Shown here: positions 5,997 to 14,607 of the stretch, one piece after another
Layout: the number at the start of each line of letters is the position of its first letter
How positions within the stretch are numbered: the stretch's first letter is position 1
From: Magnetococcales bacterium
GTDB taxonomy: Bacteria > Pseudomonadota > Magnetococcia > Magnetococcales > JADGCH01
Assembly: GCA_015229115.1 (NCBI GenBank)
Contig: JADGCH010000004.1
Span: 37,028-101,027, forward strand
Reading direction: 5' to 3'
Length of the DNA: 64,000 nucleotides
The notes under the pieces: model-generated
Seen by the model: only the letters and a program-made list of their open reading frames with translations
The model's database searches: none
Told to the model about the DNA's origin: nothing
Position numbers and translations under genes: made by a program

Positions 5997-7376
5997 ATGA
6001 CCTTGCTGCACCAGTTGCAACAGGCTATTGGTACGGCGACGCTGCTGTCCCATCCGGCTGAGCTGGAGAGTTATGCCTGGGACAACACCGGCATTCGCCT
6101 GCGACCCGACGCCGTGGTACTGGCCGATACCGCCGAGCAAGTCGCGGCCACTTTGCGCTGTTGTCAGGCCGCCGGGGTGGCGGTGACACCGCGCGGTGCG
6201 GGTACGGGCAACGTCGGTGGTGCCCTGCCGCTGCAGGGAGGGGTGGTGCTGTCGTTGCAGCGCATGAACCGCATCCGTGAAATCAACCGTCAGGATCGTG
6301 TCGCCGTGGTGGAGCCGGGCGTGGTCCATGCCGATCTGCAGCAGGCACTACGACCGATGGGTCTCTGCTGGCCGCCGGATCCTACCTCGACCCGCAGTTG
6401 TACCGTTGGCGGTAATCTGGCCATGTGTGCTGCCGGGGCCAGTGCCGTTCGTTGGGGTGTCACCCGTGACTGGGTGCTGGGGCTGGAAGCGGTGACGGCG
6501 GATGGCCGGCTGTTGCGTAGTGGTGGGCGTACCACCAAGGGGGTAGTCGGCTACGACCTGACCCGGCTGTTGATCGGATCAGAAGGAACGCTGGCGGTCA
6601 TCACCGCAGCGACGCTGCAACTCGCCCCACGGCCCGAGGCCAGACGATCGCTGCGGGCCCTGTTTGGTTCGGTAGCTGCGGCAGCCGAGGCGGTGGCACA
6701 GATCATGGCCGAGGGTGAGACACCTGCGGCCGTGGAGTTGCTCGATACAGCGACCTTGGCGCTGTTGCGTCGTATGGGCACGCTGGCGTTGCCGCAGCAG
6801 GCACAGGCCATGCTGCTGCTGGAAGTCTGTGGTACGGCTGCCACGGTTGACCTGCTGGCGGCCGATCTGGAACAGCGTCTGGAGCGTTGTGCGCCGCTGG
6901 AGCTGCAACGGGCCCGCAGCGCTGAGGAGGTGGAATCGATCTGGCAGGCCCGCGCCGCGCTCTCTCCGGCACTCAAGAAGTATGCTCCGAAACGCATCAA
7001 CGAGGATGTGGTGGTGCCGGTATCGCAATTAGCCGCTTTGGTGACTGGGCTGGAACGGCTGTCGCACGACAGTGGTATCCCCATGGTCAGTTTTGGCCAC
7101 GCCGGCAATGGCAACCTGCATGTCAATCTGCTGGTCAATCCGGCCGATCAGGCGATCATGGATCGTGCCATGGTGGTGTTACAGCAACTGTTTGCCTTGG
7201 TGCTGTCGTTGCAGGGTACGCTGTCTGGTGAGCATGGTGTCGGGTTGCAGAAGCGTGATTTTATCGCTCAGGAGCTTGATCCGGTGGCCCTGGTGCTGCA
7301 GCAGCAGATTAAAAAGGTGTTTGATCCGGCCGGTATTCTTAATCCGGGCAAGGCCCTGCCGCTGCCATCTTCATGA
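5997..7376 (+). CDS. glcD: FAD-linked glycolate/lactate oxidase subunit GlcD
   Basis: A 459-residue FAD-dependent 2-hydroxyacid dehydrogenase. The N-terminal FAD_binding_4 domain (about 40-200) shows PRGAGTGNVGGALP and DPTSTRSCTVGGNLAMCAAG; the C-terminal FAD-oxidase domain shows FGHAGNGNLHVNLL and SGEHGVGLQKRDF. In the three-subunit glycolate oxidase this subunit oxidises glycolate to glyoxylate; D-lactate is an alternative substrate in the family. No glcE or glcF is adjacent, so it may be encoded apart from its partners or act alone. The ATG at 5997 lies one base past the upstream stop. Its stop overlaps the dnaE start (ATGA). Confidence 0.88.
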   Translation: MTLLHQLQQAIGTATLLSHPAELESYAWDNTGIRLRPDAVVLADTAEQVAATLRCCQAAGVAVTPRGAGTGNVGGALPLQGGVVLSLQRMNRIREINRQDRVAVVEPGVVHADLQQALRPMGLCWPPDPTSTRSCTVGGNLAMCAAGASAVRWGVTRDWVLGLEAVTADGRLLRSGGRTTKGVVGYDLTRLLIGSEGTLAVITAATLQLAPRPEARRSLRALFGSVAAAAEAVAQIMAEGETPAAVELLDTATLALLRRMGTLALPQQAQAMLLLEVCGTAATVDLLAADLEQRLERCAPLELQRARSAEEVESIWQARAALSPALKKYAPKRINEDVVVPVSQLAALVTGLERLSHDSGIPMVSFGHAGNGNLHVNLLVNPADQAIMDRAMVVLQQLFALVLSLQGTLSGEHGVGLQKRDFIAQELDPVALVLQQQIKKVFDPAGILNPGKALPLPSS

Positions 7377-10300
7377 CGATTCTTTCATCCTGCGTTCATC
7401 TTCACCTGCACTCCTGCTACTCGCTGCTGGACTCGACCGTGCGTCTGGATGCCCTGATTGAGCGAGCGCGTCACCATGGCATGCCAGCCCTGGCTTTGAC
7501 CGATCAGGGTAACCTGTTTGCTGCCATCCAGTTTTACAGCCGCTGCCTCAAGGCCGGTATCAAGCCGATACTGGGTGCCCAGATTGAGGTGGTGCCGGAT
7601 CGTTTTGATCGCAGCTGTCGTCCTGACCGTGAGCTGCGTGACCAGCTGATTCTGTTGTGTCGTGACCCGAGTGGCTGGCGCAACCTGTTGCGTATCGTCT
7701 CCATCGGCTATCTGGAAGGGAGTCACGAACGGCCCCGAGTCGATCCCGATACGCTGCAGCGTCACCGCGACGGTCTGATCGCCCTGTCGGCCGGTCCTCA
7801 TGGAGCTGTAGGTCGTCTGCTGGCTTGTGGTCGACAGGATGAAGCCAGGGCTCAGGCCCAATGGTTGAGCGATCTTTATCCAGACAGTTTTTATCTGGAA
7901 TTGCAGCGTCATGGTCGTGCTGATGAGGAGGCGCTCTATCAGTCTACGGTCGAGCTGGCCTATCAGCTCCATCTGCCACTGGTAGCCAGCAACGATGTGC
8001 ACTTTCTCGATCGTGCTGATTACAAGGCCTACGATGTGCTCTCCTGCATTGGTTCTGGCCATACCCTGCATCAGGATGGTCGACCCAGACTCAACGACCG
8101 TTACGGTTTCCTTTCTCCCGCTGAGATGGAACAGCTGTTTGCCGATGTACCGGAGGCCCTGACCAACACCCTGCTGATTGCCCAGCGCTGCAACGTCCGG
8201 TTACAGCTGGGGCGGCCGATGCTGCCTGACTTTGACATACCCGAGGGGCACAATCTGACCTCCTGGTTGCATCATGAGGCCACTGTTGGGCTGGAGCGAC
8301 GCTTGCAGCCACTTGTGGCTGCCCTTCCTGCCGGTAGTGAACAGAAAAAACTGCGCCAGAGTTACCAGGAACGCCTCGAAACCGAGCTGGAGATCATCGT
8401 CCAGATGGGTTTTCCGGGCTATTTCCTGATCGTGTCCGATTTTATTCGCTGGGCCAAGCAGCAGCAGATTCCGGTCGGCCCGGGGCGCGGTTCCGGGGCC
8501 GGGTCACTGGTGGCCTGGAGCCTCGACATTACCGATCTCGATCCCATCCGCTATCAGCTGCTGTTCGAGCGTTTTCTCAATCCGGAGCGGGTCTCCATGC
8601 CTGACTTCGATATTGACTTCTGTGTCGACCGTCGTGAGGAGGTGATCCACTACGTCCAGAACAAATACGGTGCCGATCGCGTTGCCCAGATCATCACCTT
8701 TGGTACCCTGCAGGCACGGGCGGCCATCCGCGATGTGGGTCGGGTGATGGAATTGCCGCTGGGACAGGTCGATTCGCTGGCCAAGATGGTGCCCAACGTC
8801 CTGGGTATTACACTGACCGAGGCGGTAGCCCAGGAGGAGCGTCTGGCTAAACTGATGGCCGAGGACCCGGAAGTGCGGCAGTGTATCACGCTGGCCCAGG
8901 CTTTGGAGGGACTCCCCCGTTCGGCCGGTACCCATGCCGCCGGTGTCGTCATCGCCAATGGTGCCCTGACCAATACCGTGCCGCTCTATCGTGATCCGCG
9001 CTCCGACATGCCGGTGACCCAGTTTAACATGTCCGATGCCGAGAAGGCTGGTCTGGTCAAGTTCGACTTTCTCGGTCTGCGCACCCTGACCGTCATCGAC
9101 CAGGCCATCAAGTCAATTCCGGAAGCTGCTATCGTCATCGACAGCATTCCACTCGATGACCGCGACACCTTTCTGTTCCTACGCGAAGGGTACACACGCG
9201 GGGTGTTTCAGCTGGAATCGTCCGGCATGCGTGACGTGCTGAAAAAGCTGTCCCCGGATACACTGGACGATATTATTGCTCTGGTGGCGCTTTATCGGCC
9301 CGGTCCGCTTGGGTCGGGCATGGTCGATGACTTCATCAACCGTAAACATGGCCGTACTTCGGTGAGCTATCCTTTGCCGCAACTGGAGCCGATTTTGCGC
9401 GACACCTATGGTGTCATCCTGTACCAGGAGCAGGTCATGAAGATCGCCCAGGTACTGGCGGGCTACTCGCTCGGTGGAGCGGATCTGCTGCGCCGGGCCA
9501 TGGGCAAGAAAAAACCGCAGGAAATGGCGGCCCAGCGCCAGATTTTTCTGACCGGCACGACCCAGCGCCGCATTGATGGTGACAAGGCCACCGCCATCTT
9601 CGACCTGATGGAAAAATTCGCCGACTATGGTTTCAACAAGTCCCATTCAGCGGCTTATGCCCTGATTGCCTACCAGACCGCCTGGTTGAAGACGCATCAC
9701 CGCTTGGCCTTCATGGCGGCTACCCTGACCTGCGAGATGGGCATCGCCGACAAACTGGTGCCTTTCATCCGCGAATGTCGTGATATGGGCATTACCATTA
9801 CTCCGCCCGATATCAACCGTTCTGACCATGCCTTTCTGGTCGAAGGCAACACCATCCGCTACGCCCTGTCGGCTATCCGCAACGTTGGTGGCTCCGCTGT
9901 TCACACCATTGTGACCGTTCGTCAACAGGGGGGAGTTTTTACCAGTCTGACCGACCTGTGTCATCGGGTCCCTGCCAGCAGCCTCAACCGGCGTATCCTG
10001 GAAAGTCTGATCAAATCAGGTGCCTGCGACCCATTCGGCGTGACCCGTCCGCTGCTACTACAGCAGATTGCCTCGGCTATGGCCGCTGGCAGTCGTCATC
10101 AGGAAGAGCAGTCGGCGGGGTTGCGCAGCCTGTTTGATGAAGAGGAGCAGCAGGCCCAGAGTGGGACGATGACCCATGGACCAGCCCTGGATGCACCACC
10201 AGCGGTCGATCCAGCCCTGTACCTTGACATGGAGAAGGAGGTGCTGGGGTTCTTCCTCACCAGCCATCCGCTGCATCAGTATGAGCGGGAGCTGGCCAGT

Positions 10301-10873
10301 TATGGCGTGGCCACCACCCTGGCTCTGCGGGATAGCCGTATGGATGGGGACATGAGCACGCAGGCTACCCTGGCTGGTCTGATTGTCGATCACAAGTTTT
10401 ACCGTACCAAGAAAGGCGAGCGTATGGCCTTTCTGACGTTGGAGGATATTGGCGGGCAGATCGAGCTGGTGCTGTTTCCGGAAGTGCTGCAGCAGTCCAT
10501 GACTTTGATCAGTGGCAAACAGCCAGTCGTCGTGACCGGTCTGCTGGGGCAGGATGAAGACGAGACCATCAAGATCAACGTCGAGCAGATGACCAGTTTG
10601 CAGGCCTTTCGCGACAGCCATTGCCGCTGGTTATCGATCACCACGACTGCAACGCTGCTGACGACCGAACGACTGCAGCAGTTGAACCGGCTGATGATCC
10701 GGCACGCTGGCGAAAGTCACGTTGCCATGACCGTTGATCTACCCGAGGCTCGGGTGTCGATGCGGTGTGGCGACCGTTATCGTGTCCATGCCAGTGAGAC
10801 GCTGCTGGAATCGTTGCGCACCCTGTTTGGCAGCGATGCTGTTACGTTCAGCCGGTCAGCGCCGTGGGAGTAA
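7373..10873 (+). CDS. dnaE: DNA polymerase III alpha subunit
   Basis: The replicative polymerase catalytic subunit, 1166 residues (E. coli 1160). The N-terminal PHP domain starts CVHLHLHSCYSLLDS. The palm contains MPDFDIDFC with catalytic Asp413 and Asp415, and the third Asp565 in VKFDFLGLRTL. The conserved GPGRGSGAGSLVAW loop is present, as are the helix-hairpin-helix and OB-fold regions (about 960-1040, including TLAGLIVDHKFYRTKKGERMAF). It is translationally coupled to glcD through ATGA. The 3' end overlaps a convergent small gene by 26 bases. No truncation or frameshift is seen. Confidence 0.98.
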   Translation: MTILSSCVHLHLHSCYSLLDSTVRLDALIERARHHGMPALALTDQGNLFAAIQFYSRCLKAGIKPILGAQIEVVPDRFDRSCRPDRELRDQLILLCRDPSGWRNLLRIVSIGYLEGSHERPRVDPDTLQRHRDGLIALSAGPHGAVGRLLACGRQDEARAQAQWLSDLYPDSFYLELQRHGRADEEALYQSTVELAYQLHLPLVASNDVHFLDRADYKAYDVLSCIGSGHTLHQDGRPRLNDRYGFLSPAEMEQLFADVPEALTNTLLIAQRCNVRLQLGRPMLPDFDIPEGHNLTSWLHHEATVGLERRLQPLVAALPAGSEQKKLRQSYQERLETELEIIVQMGFPGYFLIVSDFIRWAKQQQIPVGPGRGSGAGSLVAWSLDITDLDPIRYQLLFERFLNPERVSMPDFDIDFCVDRREEVIHYVQNKYGADRVAQIITFGTLQARAAIRDVGRVMELPLGQVDSLAKMVPNVLGITLTEAVAQEERLAKLMAEDPEVRQCITLAQALEGLPRSAGTHAAGVVIANGALTNTVPLYRDPRSDMPVTQFNMSDAEKAGLVKFDFLGLRTLTVIDQAIKSIPEAAIVIDSIPLDDRDTFLFLREGYTRGVFQLESSGMRDVLKKLSPDTLDDIIALVALYRPGPLGSGMVDDFINRKHGRTSVSYPLPQLEPILRDTYGVILYQEQVMKIAQVLAGYSLGGADLLRRAMGKKKPQEMAAQRQIFLTGTTQRRIDGDKATAIFDLMEKFADYGFNKSHSAAYALIAYQTAWLKTHHRLAFMAATLTCEMGIADKLVPFIRECRDMGITITPPDINRSDHAFLVEGNTIRYALSAIRNVGGSAVHTIVTVRQQGGVFTSLTDLCHRVPASSLNRRILESLIKSGACDPFGVTRPLLLQQIASAMAAGSRHQEEQSAGLRSLFDEEEQQAQSGTMTHGPALDAPPAVDPALYLDMEKEVLGFFLTSHPLHQYERELASYGVATTLALRDSRMDGDMSTQATLAGLIVDHKFYRTKKGERMAFLTLEDIGGQIELVLFPEVLQQSMTLISGKQPVVVTGLLGQDEDETIKINVEQMTSLQAFRDSHCRWLSITTTATLLTTERLQQLNRLMIRHAGESHVAMTVDLPEARVSMRCGDRYRVHASETLLESLRTLFGSDAVTFSRSAPWE

Positions 10874-11156
10874 GACAATCGCAATAATCTACCGCCACCG
10901 ACCAGATCAGCCAAGCCAGTGTTGCCAGCAGTAGTAGCAGTATCGGCACGATCCGACGACGGTCGGTCAGCAGGCGGTCGAAGGCACGCAACAACTGGGT
11001 CGGGATGGCCAGCAACAGGGTCACCATTCCGAAGATAATCACCTGGATCACCAGCACAACGGCCAGCAGCAGAAACAGCAGCAGGCCAAACAGGCCCATT
11101 TGCTGCCGTCCATGCCAGAACAACTGTTTGATCAGGGTCCATGAAAGAGGGTTCAC
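10848..11156 (-). CDS. Small two-helix membrane protein, unknown
   Basis: A 102-residue product starting with GTG (11156) and weakly supported by a GGAAAAAG upstream. Two hydrophobic stretches (about 22-50 and 70-90) separated by a basic segment (RAFDRLLTDRRR) predict a helical hairpin in the inner membrane. Its 3' end overlaps the end of dnaE tail to tail. No family was recognised. It could be spurious, but the hydrophobic pattern with a positively charged cytoplasmic loop is what a genuine membrane protein would show. Confidence 0.5.
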   Translation of the reverse strand: MNPLSWTLIKQLFWHGRQQMGLFGLLLFLLLAVVLVIQVIIFGMVTLLLAIPTQLLRAFDRLLTDRRRIVPILLLLLATLAWLIWSVAVDYCDCLTPTALTG

Positions 11157-11289
11157 ATCGCGCTGCTTTTTCCGGTAGGATGGTGAAAACTGGGATCATG
11201 AAAAGCGGCGCCATTATACGGTATGGCTGGGATAATTGCAAAATTTCGCGGTGTTTAGGGATATCGTGGTGCCCACGGGGGGGAAAGAG

Positions 11290-12009
11290 ATGACAGAACG
11301 AGGACTGACACGACGGCAGTATCTGGTGGTAACGGGCCTGGCACCGCTGCTGCTGTCACGCTGTGCCAGCGTCACAGAACCATTCCATCCGCAGGGAATC
11401 CGTTCCGCCGAAGGTCCGGTTGAGATCAACGGTAACAAAGCTCATCCGGACGATCCGATCCCGCCCCAGGCCGATATCACCACCGGTGGTCAGGGCGATA
11501 CCACGCTGGTGATCGGTGACGATGCCCTGATGATCCGTCCCAACAGTCGCGTGCGCATCATGTCGACCAAAACCAACACACAGGCCAGGGCCGATGCTAT
11601 CCAGCGTGTTCAGCGTATCCAGCAGATCCAGCTGCTGGCTGGGGGGGTTCTGTCGGTGCTGGGTAAGGGTCAGCCGCGTACCTTCAAGACGGCCCAGGCT
11701 GTTGTGGCCATTCGAGGCACGGCCCTTTATCTGGAAGCAGCTCCACAACAAACCTACCTCTGTACCTGTTATGGCAGTCTGACATTGACCCATGCCATCC
11801 GTGCCGATATTCATGAGTCCCTGACCACCCAGCATCATGAGGCCCCACGCACCATCTACGATCTGGATGCAGCACCGCATCCATCGGAAATCTGCATACC
11901 AGCACCGATGCTCAACCATACCGATGCCGAGCTGATCGCTTTGGAGGCGCTGGTGGGTCGGGTACCGCCGTTTGTTGTGGCGGGTGATGGTCCGAAGTCG
12001 CGTTATTGA
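11290..12009 (+). CDS. FecR-domain lipoprotein with Tat-like signal
   Basis: A 239-residue exported protein. The N-terminus MTERGLTRRQYLVVTGLAPLLLSRC carries a twin-arginine-like motif (TRRQYL) leading to a lipobox (LLSRC, Cys about 25). A FecR-type beta-rich domain follows (about 60-160: ITTGGQGDTTLVIGDDALMIRPNSRVRI ... VLSVLGKG). Such domains occur in sigma-regulator FecR proteins and in stand-alone envelope sensors. No ECF sigma gene is next to it, so a classical FecI-FecR pair is not supported. The ATG at 11290 was chosen for the GGGAAAGAG upstream. The first of two FecR-domain proteins here, the other being at 58203-59147. Confidence 0.75.
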   Translation: MTERGLTRRQYLVVTGLAPLLLSRCASVTEPFHPQGIRSAEGPVEINGNKAHPDDPIPPQADITTGGQGDTTLVIGDDALMIRPNSRVRIMSTKTNTQARADAIQRVQRIQQIQLLAGGVLSVLGKGQPRTFKTAQAVVAIRGTALYLEAAPQQTYLCTCYGSLTLTHAIRADIHESLTTQHHEAPRTIYDLDAAPHPSEICIPAPMLNHTDAELIALEALVGRVPPFVVAGDGPKSRY

Positions 12010-12145
12010 CAGGTAGGTGCAACAGGTTTGTTACGGCAAGCTATTCGCGTTCGTCCTTCTCGTTGTCCACCCACGCAACAGAAACCTTGTTCCGTCATGG
12101 CGCATCCATTATGATGGTCACCTGTCACCAAGTAGCGGGGGATTT

Positions 12146-13147
12146 ATGGAAATCACACTCAATGGCGAGACCAAAACGATTGCGCCGGGCTGCACCGTCA
12201 GCGATCTGCTGCATCAAATTGCCTTTGACCCCAACCGGGTTGCTGTTGAACTGAATCTGGTCGTCATTGCGCGCGATCGTTTTGCCCTGACCGTGTTGCA
12301 GGACCATGATCAGGTCGAGGTGGTCCATTTCATTGGTGGCGGATCGGAGCCGGCCGGGCAGGGGGGCGAGACGGATGATGACCTGCTGCACATTGCCGGG
12401 CGCACTTTTCGCAGCCGGTTGCTGGTGGGTACCGGTAAATACCGTGACTTTGACGAGACAGCCCGCGCCATTAAGGCCTCTGGGGCCGAGATTGTCACGG
12501 TAGCTGTGCGCCGCGTCAACATCAGCGATCCCAATGCTCCGATGTTGACCAGCTATCTCGATCCGTCGGTTTATACCTATCTGCCCAATACCGCTGGCTG
12601 TTATACGGCTGAGGATGCTGTGCGCACCTTGCGCCTGGCCCGTGCTGCCGGAGGATGGAACCTGGTCAAGCTGGAGGTGTTGTCCGACGCTAGATATCTG
12701 TGGCCCAATACACCGGAAACCCTCAAGGCCGCCGAGATGCTGATCAAGGAAAATTTTGAGGTGATGGTCTACACCACCGACGATCCTTATCTGTGCCAGC
12801 AGTTTGAGCAGATGGGCTGTGTGGCCGTGATGCCTCTGGCGGCGCCGATCGGTTCTGGTCTTGGCATCCGTAATCCCTTTACCCTGCGCATCATCATCGA
12901 ACAGAGCCGCATTCCGGTGCTGGTAGATGCCGGTGTCGGTACTGCCTCCGATGCGGCCATAGCCATGGAGCTGGGTTGCGATGGTGTGCTGATGAATACC
13001 GCCATTGCTGCGGCAACCCATCCGGTGCAGATGGCGACCGCCATGAAGCGGGCTGTCGAGGCTGGACGATTGGCATGGCGTGCCGGACGCATGCCGCGCA
13101 AGCTCTACGCATCCGCCTCGTCTCCCCTGGATGGCACCTTTTTTTAG
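12146..13147 (+). CDS. thiSG: Fused sulfur carrier ThiS and thiazole synthase ThiG
   Basis: A 333-residue fusion. Residues 1-67 are ThiS ([22 protein letters not shown]...[10 protein letters not shown]), whose Gly-Gly end normally becomes a thiocarboxylate. After a short linker ([13 protein letters not shown]), ThiG begins at about 80 ([19 protein letters not shown]) and includes [20 protein letters not shown] with the Schiff-base Lys, plus [30 protein letters not shown]. It builds the thiazole phosphate of thiamine from deoxyxylulose-5-phosphate (made with Dxr elsewhere), dehydroglycine and ThiS sulphur. The ATG at 12146 follows GGGGGATTT. No THI-box riboswitch was found upstream. ThiSG fusions are known, but how the internal Gly-Gly is activated is not clear. 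Confidence 0.93.
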   Translation: MEITLNGETKTIAPGCTVSDLLHQIAFDPNRVAVELNLVVIARDRFALTVLQDHDQVEVVHFIGGGSEPAGQGGETDDDLLHIAGRTFRSRLLVGTGKYRDFDETARAIKASGAEIVTVAVRRVNISDPNAPMLTSYLDPSVYTYLPNTAGCYTAEDAVRTLRLARAAGGWNLVKLEVLSDARYLWPNTPETLKAAEMLIKENFEVMVYTTDDPYLCQQFEQMGCVAVMPLAAPIGSGLGIRNPFTLRIIIEQSRIPVLVDAGVGTASDAAIAMELGCDGVLMNTAIAAATHPVQMATAMKRAVEAGRLAWRAGRMPRKLYASASSPLDGTFF

Positions 13148-13680
13148 TGTCGGATCTATCCTCTCCTTCATGGGATTTCCGCTGGCCTGATCCAGTAGCC
13201 TCACGGGTGGCATCGGAGCGGTTGTTAGAGGCTATGCCGCCGGATCAGGCCGGCTTGAATCACCGTATTATGGTGACGATACGACTGGAGACCGATGGGG
13301 ACCGTGATGTGGTAACGTCGGCGCTGCTGGCCACTCCCTGGGCCGTTGAACGGATCTACTGGAAAGCGCCGATGTTTGAGGGAACAATGCCGATTGCCTC
13401 GGCCATGCCTCTCGAAGCTGATGAGACTGGGCGGGTGGCGGCCAAACAGGGGGTGATTCTGACGTTGCAACAGCGGCGTATTCCAGTCCTGACGGCTTGG
13501 GAACCGGAAACGGGCCATTACCTGGTTGAGGTACTGGAATCGCCCGTGCTGGAGTATGCGCATGCCGAAGCAGCATTGGCTGCTGTGGGTGTCAATCCGT
13601 TGTCTCAACCACCGCGTCATTGGTCACAACAGATTCAAAAACCGGTCAGCCGACGGAGCCTTATTACATTATTCCGTTGA
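13147..13680 (+). CDS. Unidentified protein coupled to thiSG
   Basis: A 177-residue protein starting at a GTG overlapping the thiSG stop (TAGTG), which suggests coupled translation and a related function. There is no signal peptide or membrane segment. Visible features are LLATPWAVERIYWKAP (about 60-75) and, about 75 residues on, GHYLVEVLESPVLEYAHAEAAL. The TPW motif followed by an SPxxEYA-type motif faintly recalls the HybE/HupJ hydrogenase chaperone family, but no hydrogenase genes are nearby and this is a weak resemblance only. Other thiamine genes (thiE, thiF, thiO) were not recognised in it. Confidence 0.6.
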   Translation: MSDLSSPSWDFRWPDPVASRVASERLLEAMPPDQAGLNHRIMVTIRLETDGDRDVVTSALLATPWAVERIYWKAPMFEGTMPIASAMPLEADETGRVAAKQGVILTLQQRRIPVLTAWEPETGHYLVEVLESPVLEYAHAEAALAAVGVNPLSQPPRHWSQQIQKPVSRRSLITLFR

Positions 13681-13762
13681 TTTATACCCTATTTGTTAAA
13701 TGGCCTGTCAATTGCATTGGGTACCAAACATTGCTGTGCTTTCCGAATAAGATATTTTTTAC

Positions 13763-13792
13763 TTGATTTCTTTGTCGGAAGGCGCCTATAAT
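13763..13792 (+). promoter_or_regulatory. Strong sigma-70 promoter upstream of lpp-like gene
   Basis: TTGATT (13763-13768), an 18-base spacer and a perfect TATAAT (13787-13792). It sits in a 275-base AT-rich gap and would give a leader of about 155 bases before the lipoprotein gene, fitting abundant expression of an Lpp-like protein. Confidence 0.7.
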
Positions 13793-13955
13793 AGCGAAAT
13801 TTATTATGGTTCATACATCTTTGTTGGCCGGTTTCCACTGAAAGTCATGGAATACGGTTATATCGTAAGAATCTGATATCACTCAGATAGGTTCAGGTTC
13901 TTTAACCATCCTGCAATAAAAAAATCGCAGTTCAAAACCAAGGAGAATTTGTAAA

Positions 13956-14267
13956 ATGCAGACAGTAAAATCGATCTCGACCCTGATGTTGGCAGTTGTT
14001 CTGGCTGCCGGTTTGTCCATGTCGGGCTGTTCTTCAGCCAAGCAGACCGATGAGCAGACCCGCATCGAAGAGCTGGCCCGCAAGGCCGAGCAAGATCGTA
14101 TGAAGGCTGAGCAGGATCGTCGTGCTGCCGAGGCTGCCATGCAGCGTGCCGAGCAGGATCGTATGGCTGCTGAGCAGGCTCGTCGTGAGGCCATGGAAGC
14201 GAAAGAGAAGTCCCGCACCAGCGCCGAGAAAGCCAAGCGTGCTTTCCGTCATGGCCTGCGCAAGTAG
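13956..14267 (+). CDS. Lpp/OprI-like coiled-coil lipoprotein
   Basis: A 103-residue lipoprotein. A signal sequence ends at the lipobox LSMSGC (Cys about residue 25), then nearly the whole mature part is a charged, Ala-rich heptad helix (RIEELARKAEQDRMKAEQDRRAAEAAM...) ending in basic residues (HGLRK). Internal near-repeats such as AEQDRM occur three times. Proteins of this build trimerise and brace the outer membrane to peptidoglycan; a C-terminal Lys as in Braun's lipoprotein is present, which could allow covalent linkage (inference). AAGGAGAA precedes the ATG and a consensus promoter lies upstream. A G/C-rich hairpin follows at about 14288-14320. Confidence 0.85.
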   Translation: MQTVKSISTLMLAVVLAAGLSMSGCSSAKQTDEQTRIEELARKAEQDRMKAEQDRRAAEAAMQRAEQDRMAAEQARREAMEAKEKSRTSAEKAKRAFRHGLRK

Positions 14268-14607
14268 TTCCTGATGCCCTAAGGTATCCCCCTCCCTGTC
14301 CCGCAAGGGGCGGGTGGGGGGTGTGCCGTCTTCTGCCAGTTGCTTTTTCTGCCCTTCTGCCACAATCGCCGCACTGTCTCTTGCCACTATTTCTCGCGAC
14401 TACCAAAAAACAGTTCAAATAACCGGTCGGGTTGGCCGATACCTATAGCAACATCGCACGCTATTTCATCTTGGTCTATTCAACAGAATGTTATGCGGAG
14501 CCTCTGATTGACACTCTGATTGACAGCAGGCTTCCCTTCGGTGTTCCCCCTTGCCCGGCGCCCTGCCGGGCGTCTTTTTCTTTCCGATGATGCTCCCCCG
14601 GTTGCCA
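14268..14607. other. Intergenic region between lipoprotein and kinase operon
   Basis: A 340-base gap between convergent genes. It contains a C-rich/G-rich hairpin without a U-tract (about 14288-14320), a perfect tandem duplication of the 12-mer CTCTGATTGACA (14502-14513 and 14514-14525) and a terminator (14553-14583). No gene is supported. Confidence 0.6.
14553..14583 (+). terminator. Rho-independent terminator
   Basis: GCCCGGC (14553-14559) and GCCGGGC (14565-14571) form a 7-base GC stem with a 5-base loop, followed by GTCTTTTTCTTT. The U-tract orientation terminates plus-strand transcripts arriving from the Lpp-like gene; the stem also faces the end of the minus-strand kinase operon. Confidence 0.8.

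Noticed and set aside
11236..12009. FecR lipoprotein as part of an ECF sigma/anti-sigma pair
   Set aside because: No sigma-70 region 2/4 protein is encoded next to it; neighbours are a membrane protein and thiSG.
12010..12145. TPP riboswitch upstream of thiSG
   Set aside because: The THI-box core (CTGAGA and ACCTGATCTGGATAATGCCAG-like segments) was looked for on the plus strand and is not there.
12125..13213. Long open frame antisense to thiSG
   Set aside because: It mirrors the codon pattern of a well-identified gene, has no recognisable family and lacks a ribosome site.
14288..14320. Terminator directly after the Lpp-like gene
   Set aside because: The C-rich/G-rich hairpin can form but has no following U-tract; the better terminator is at 14553-14583.
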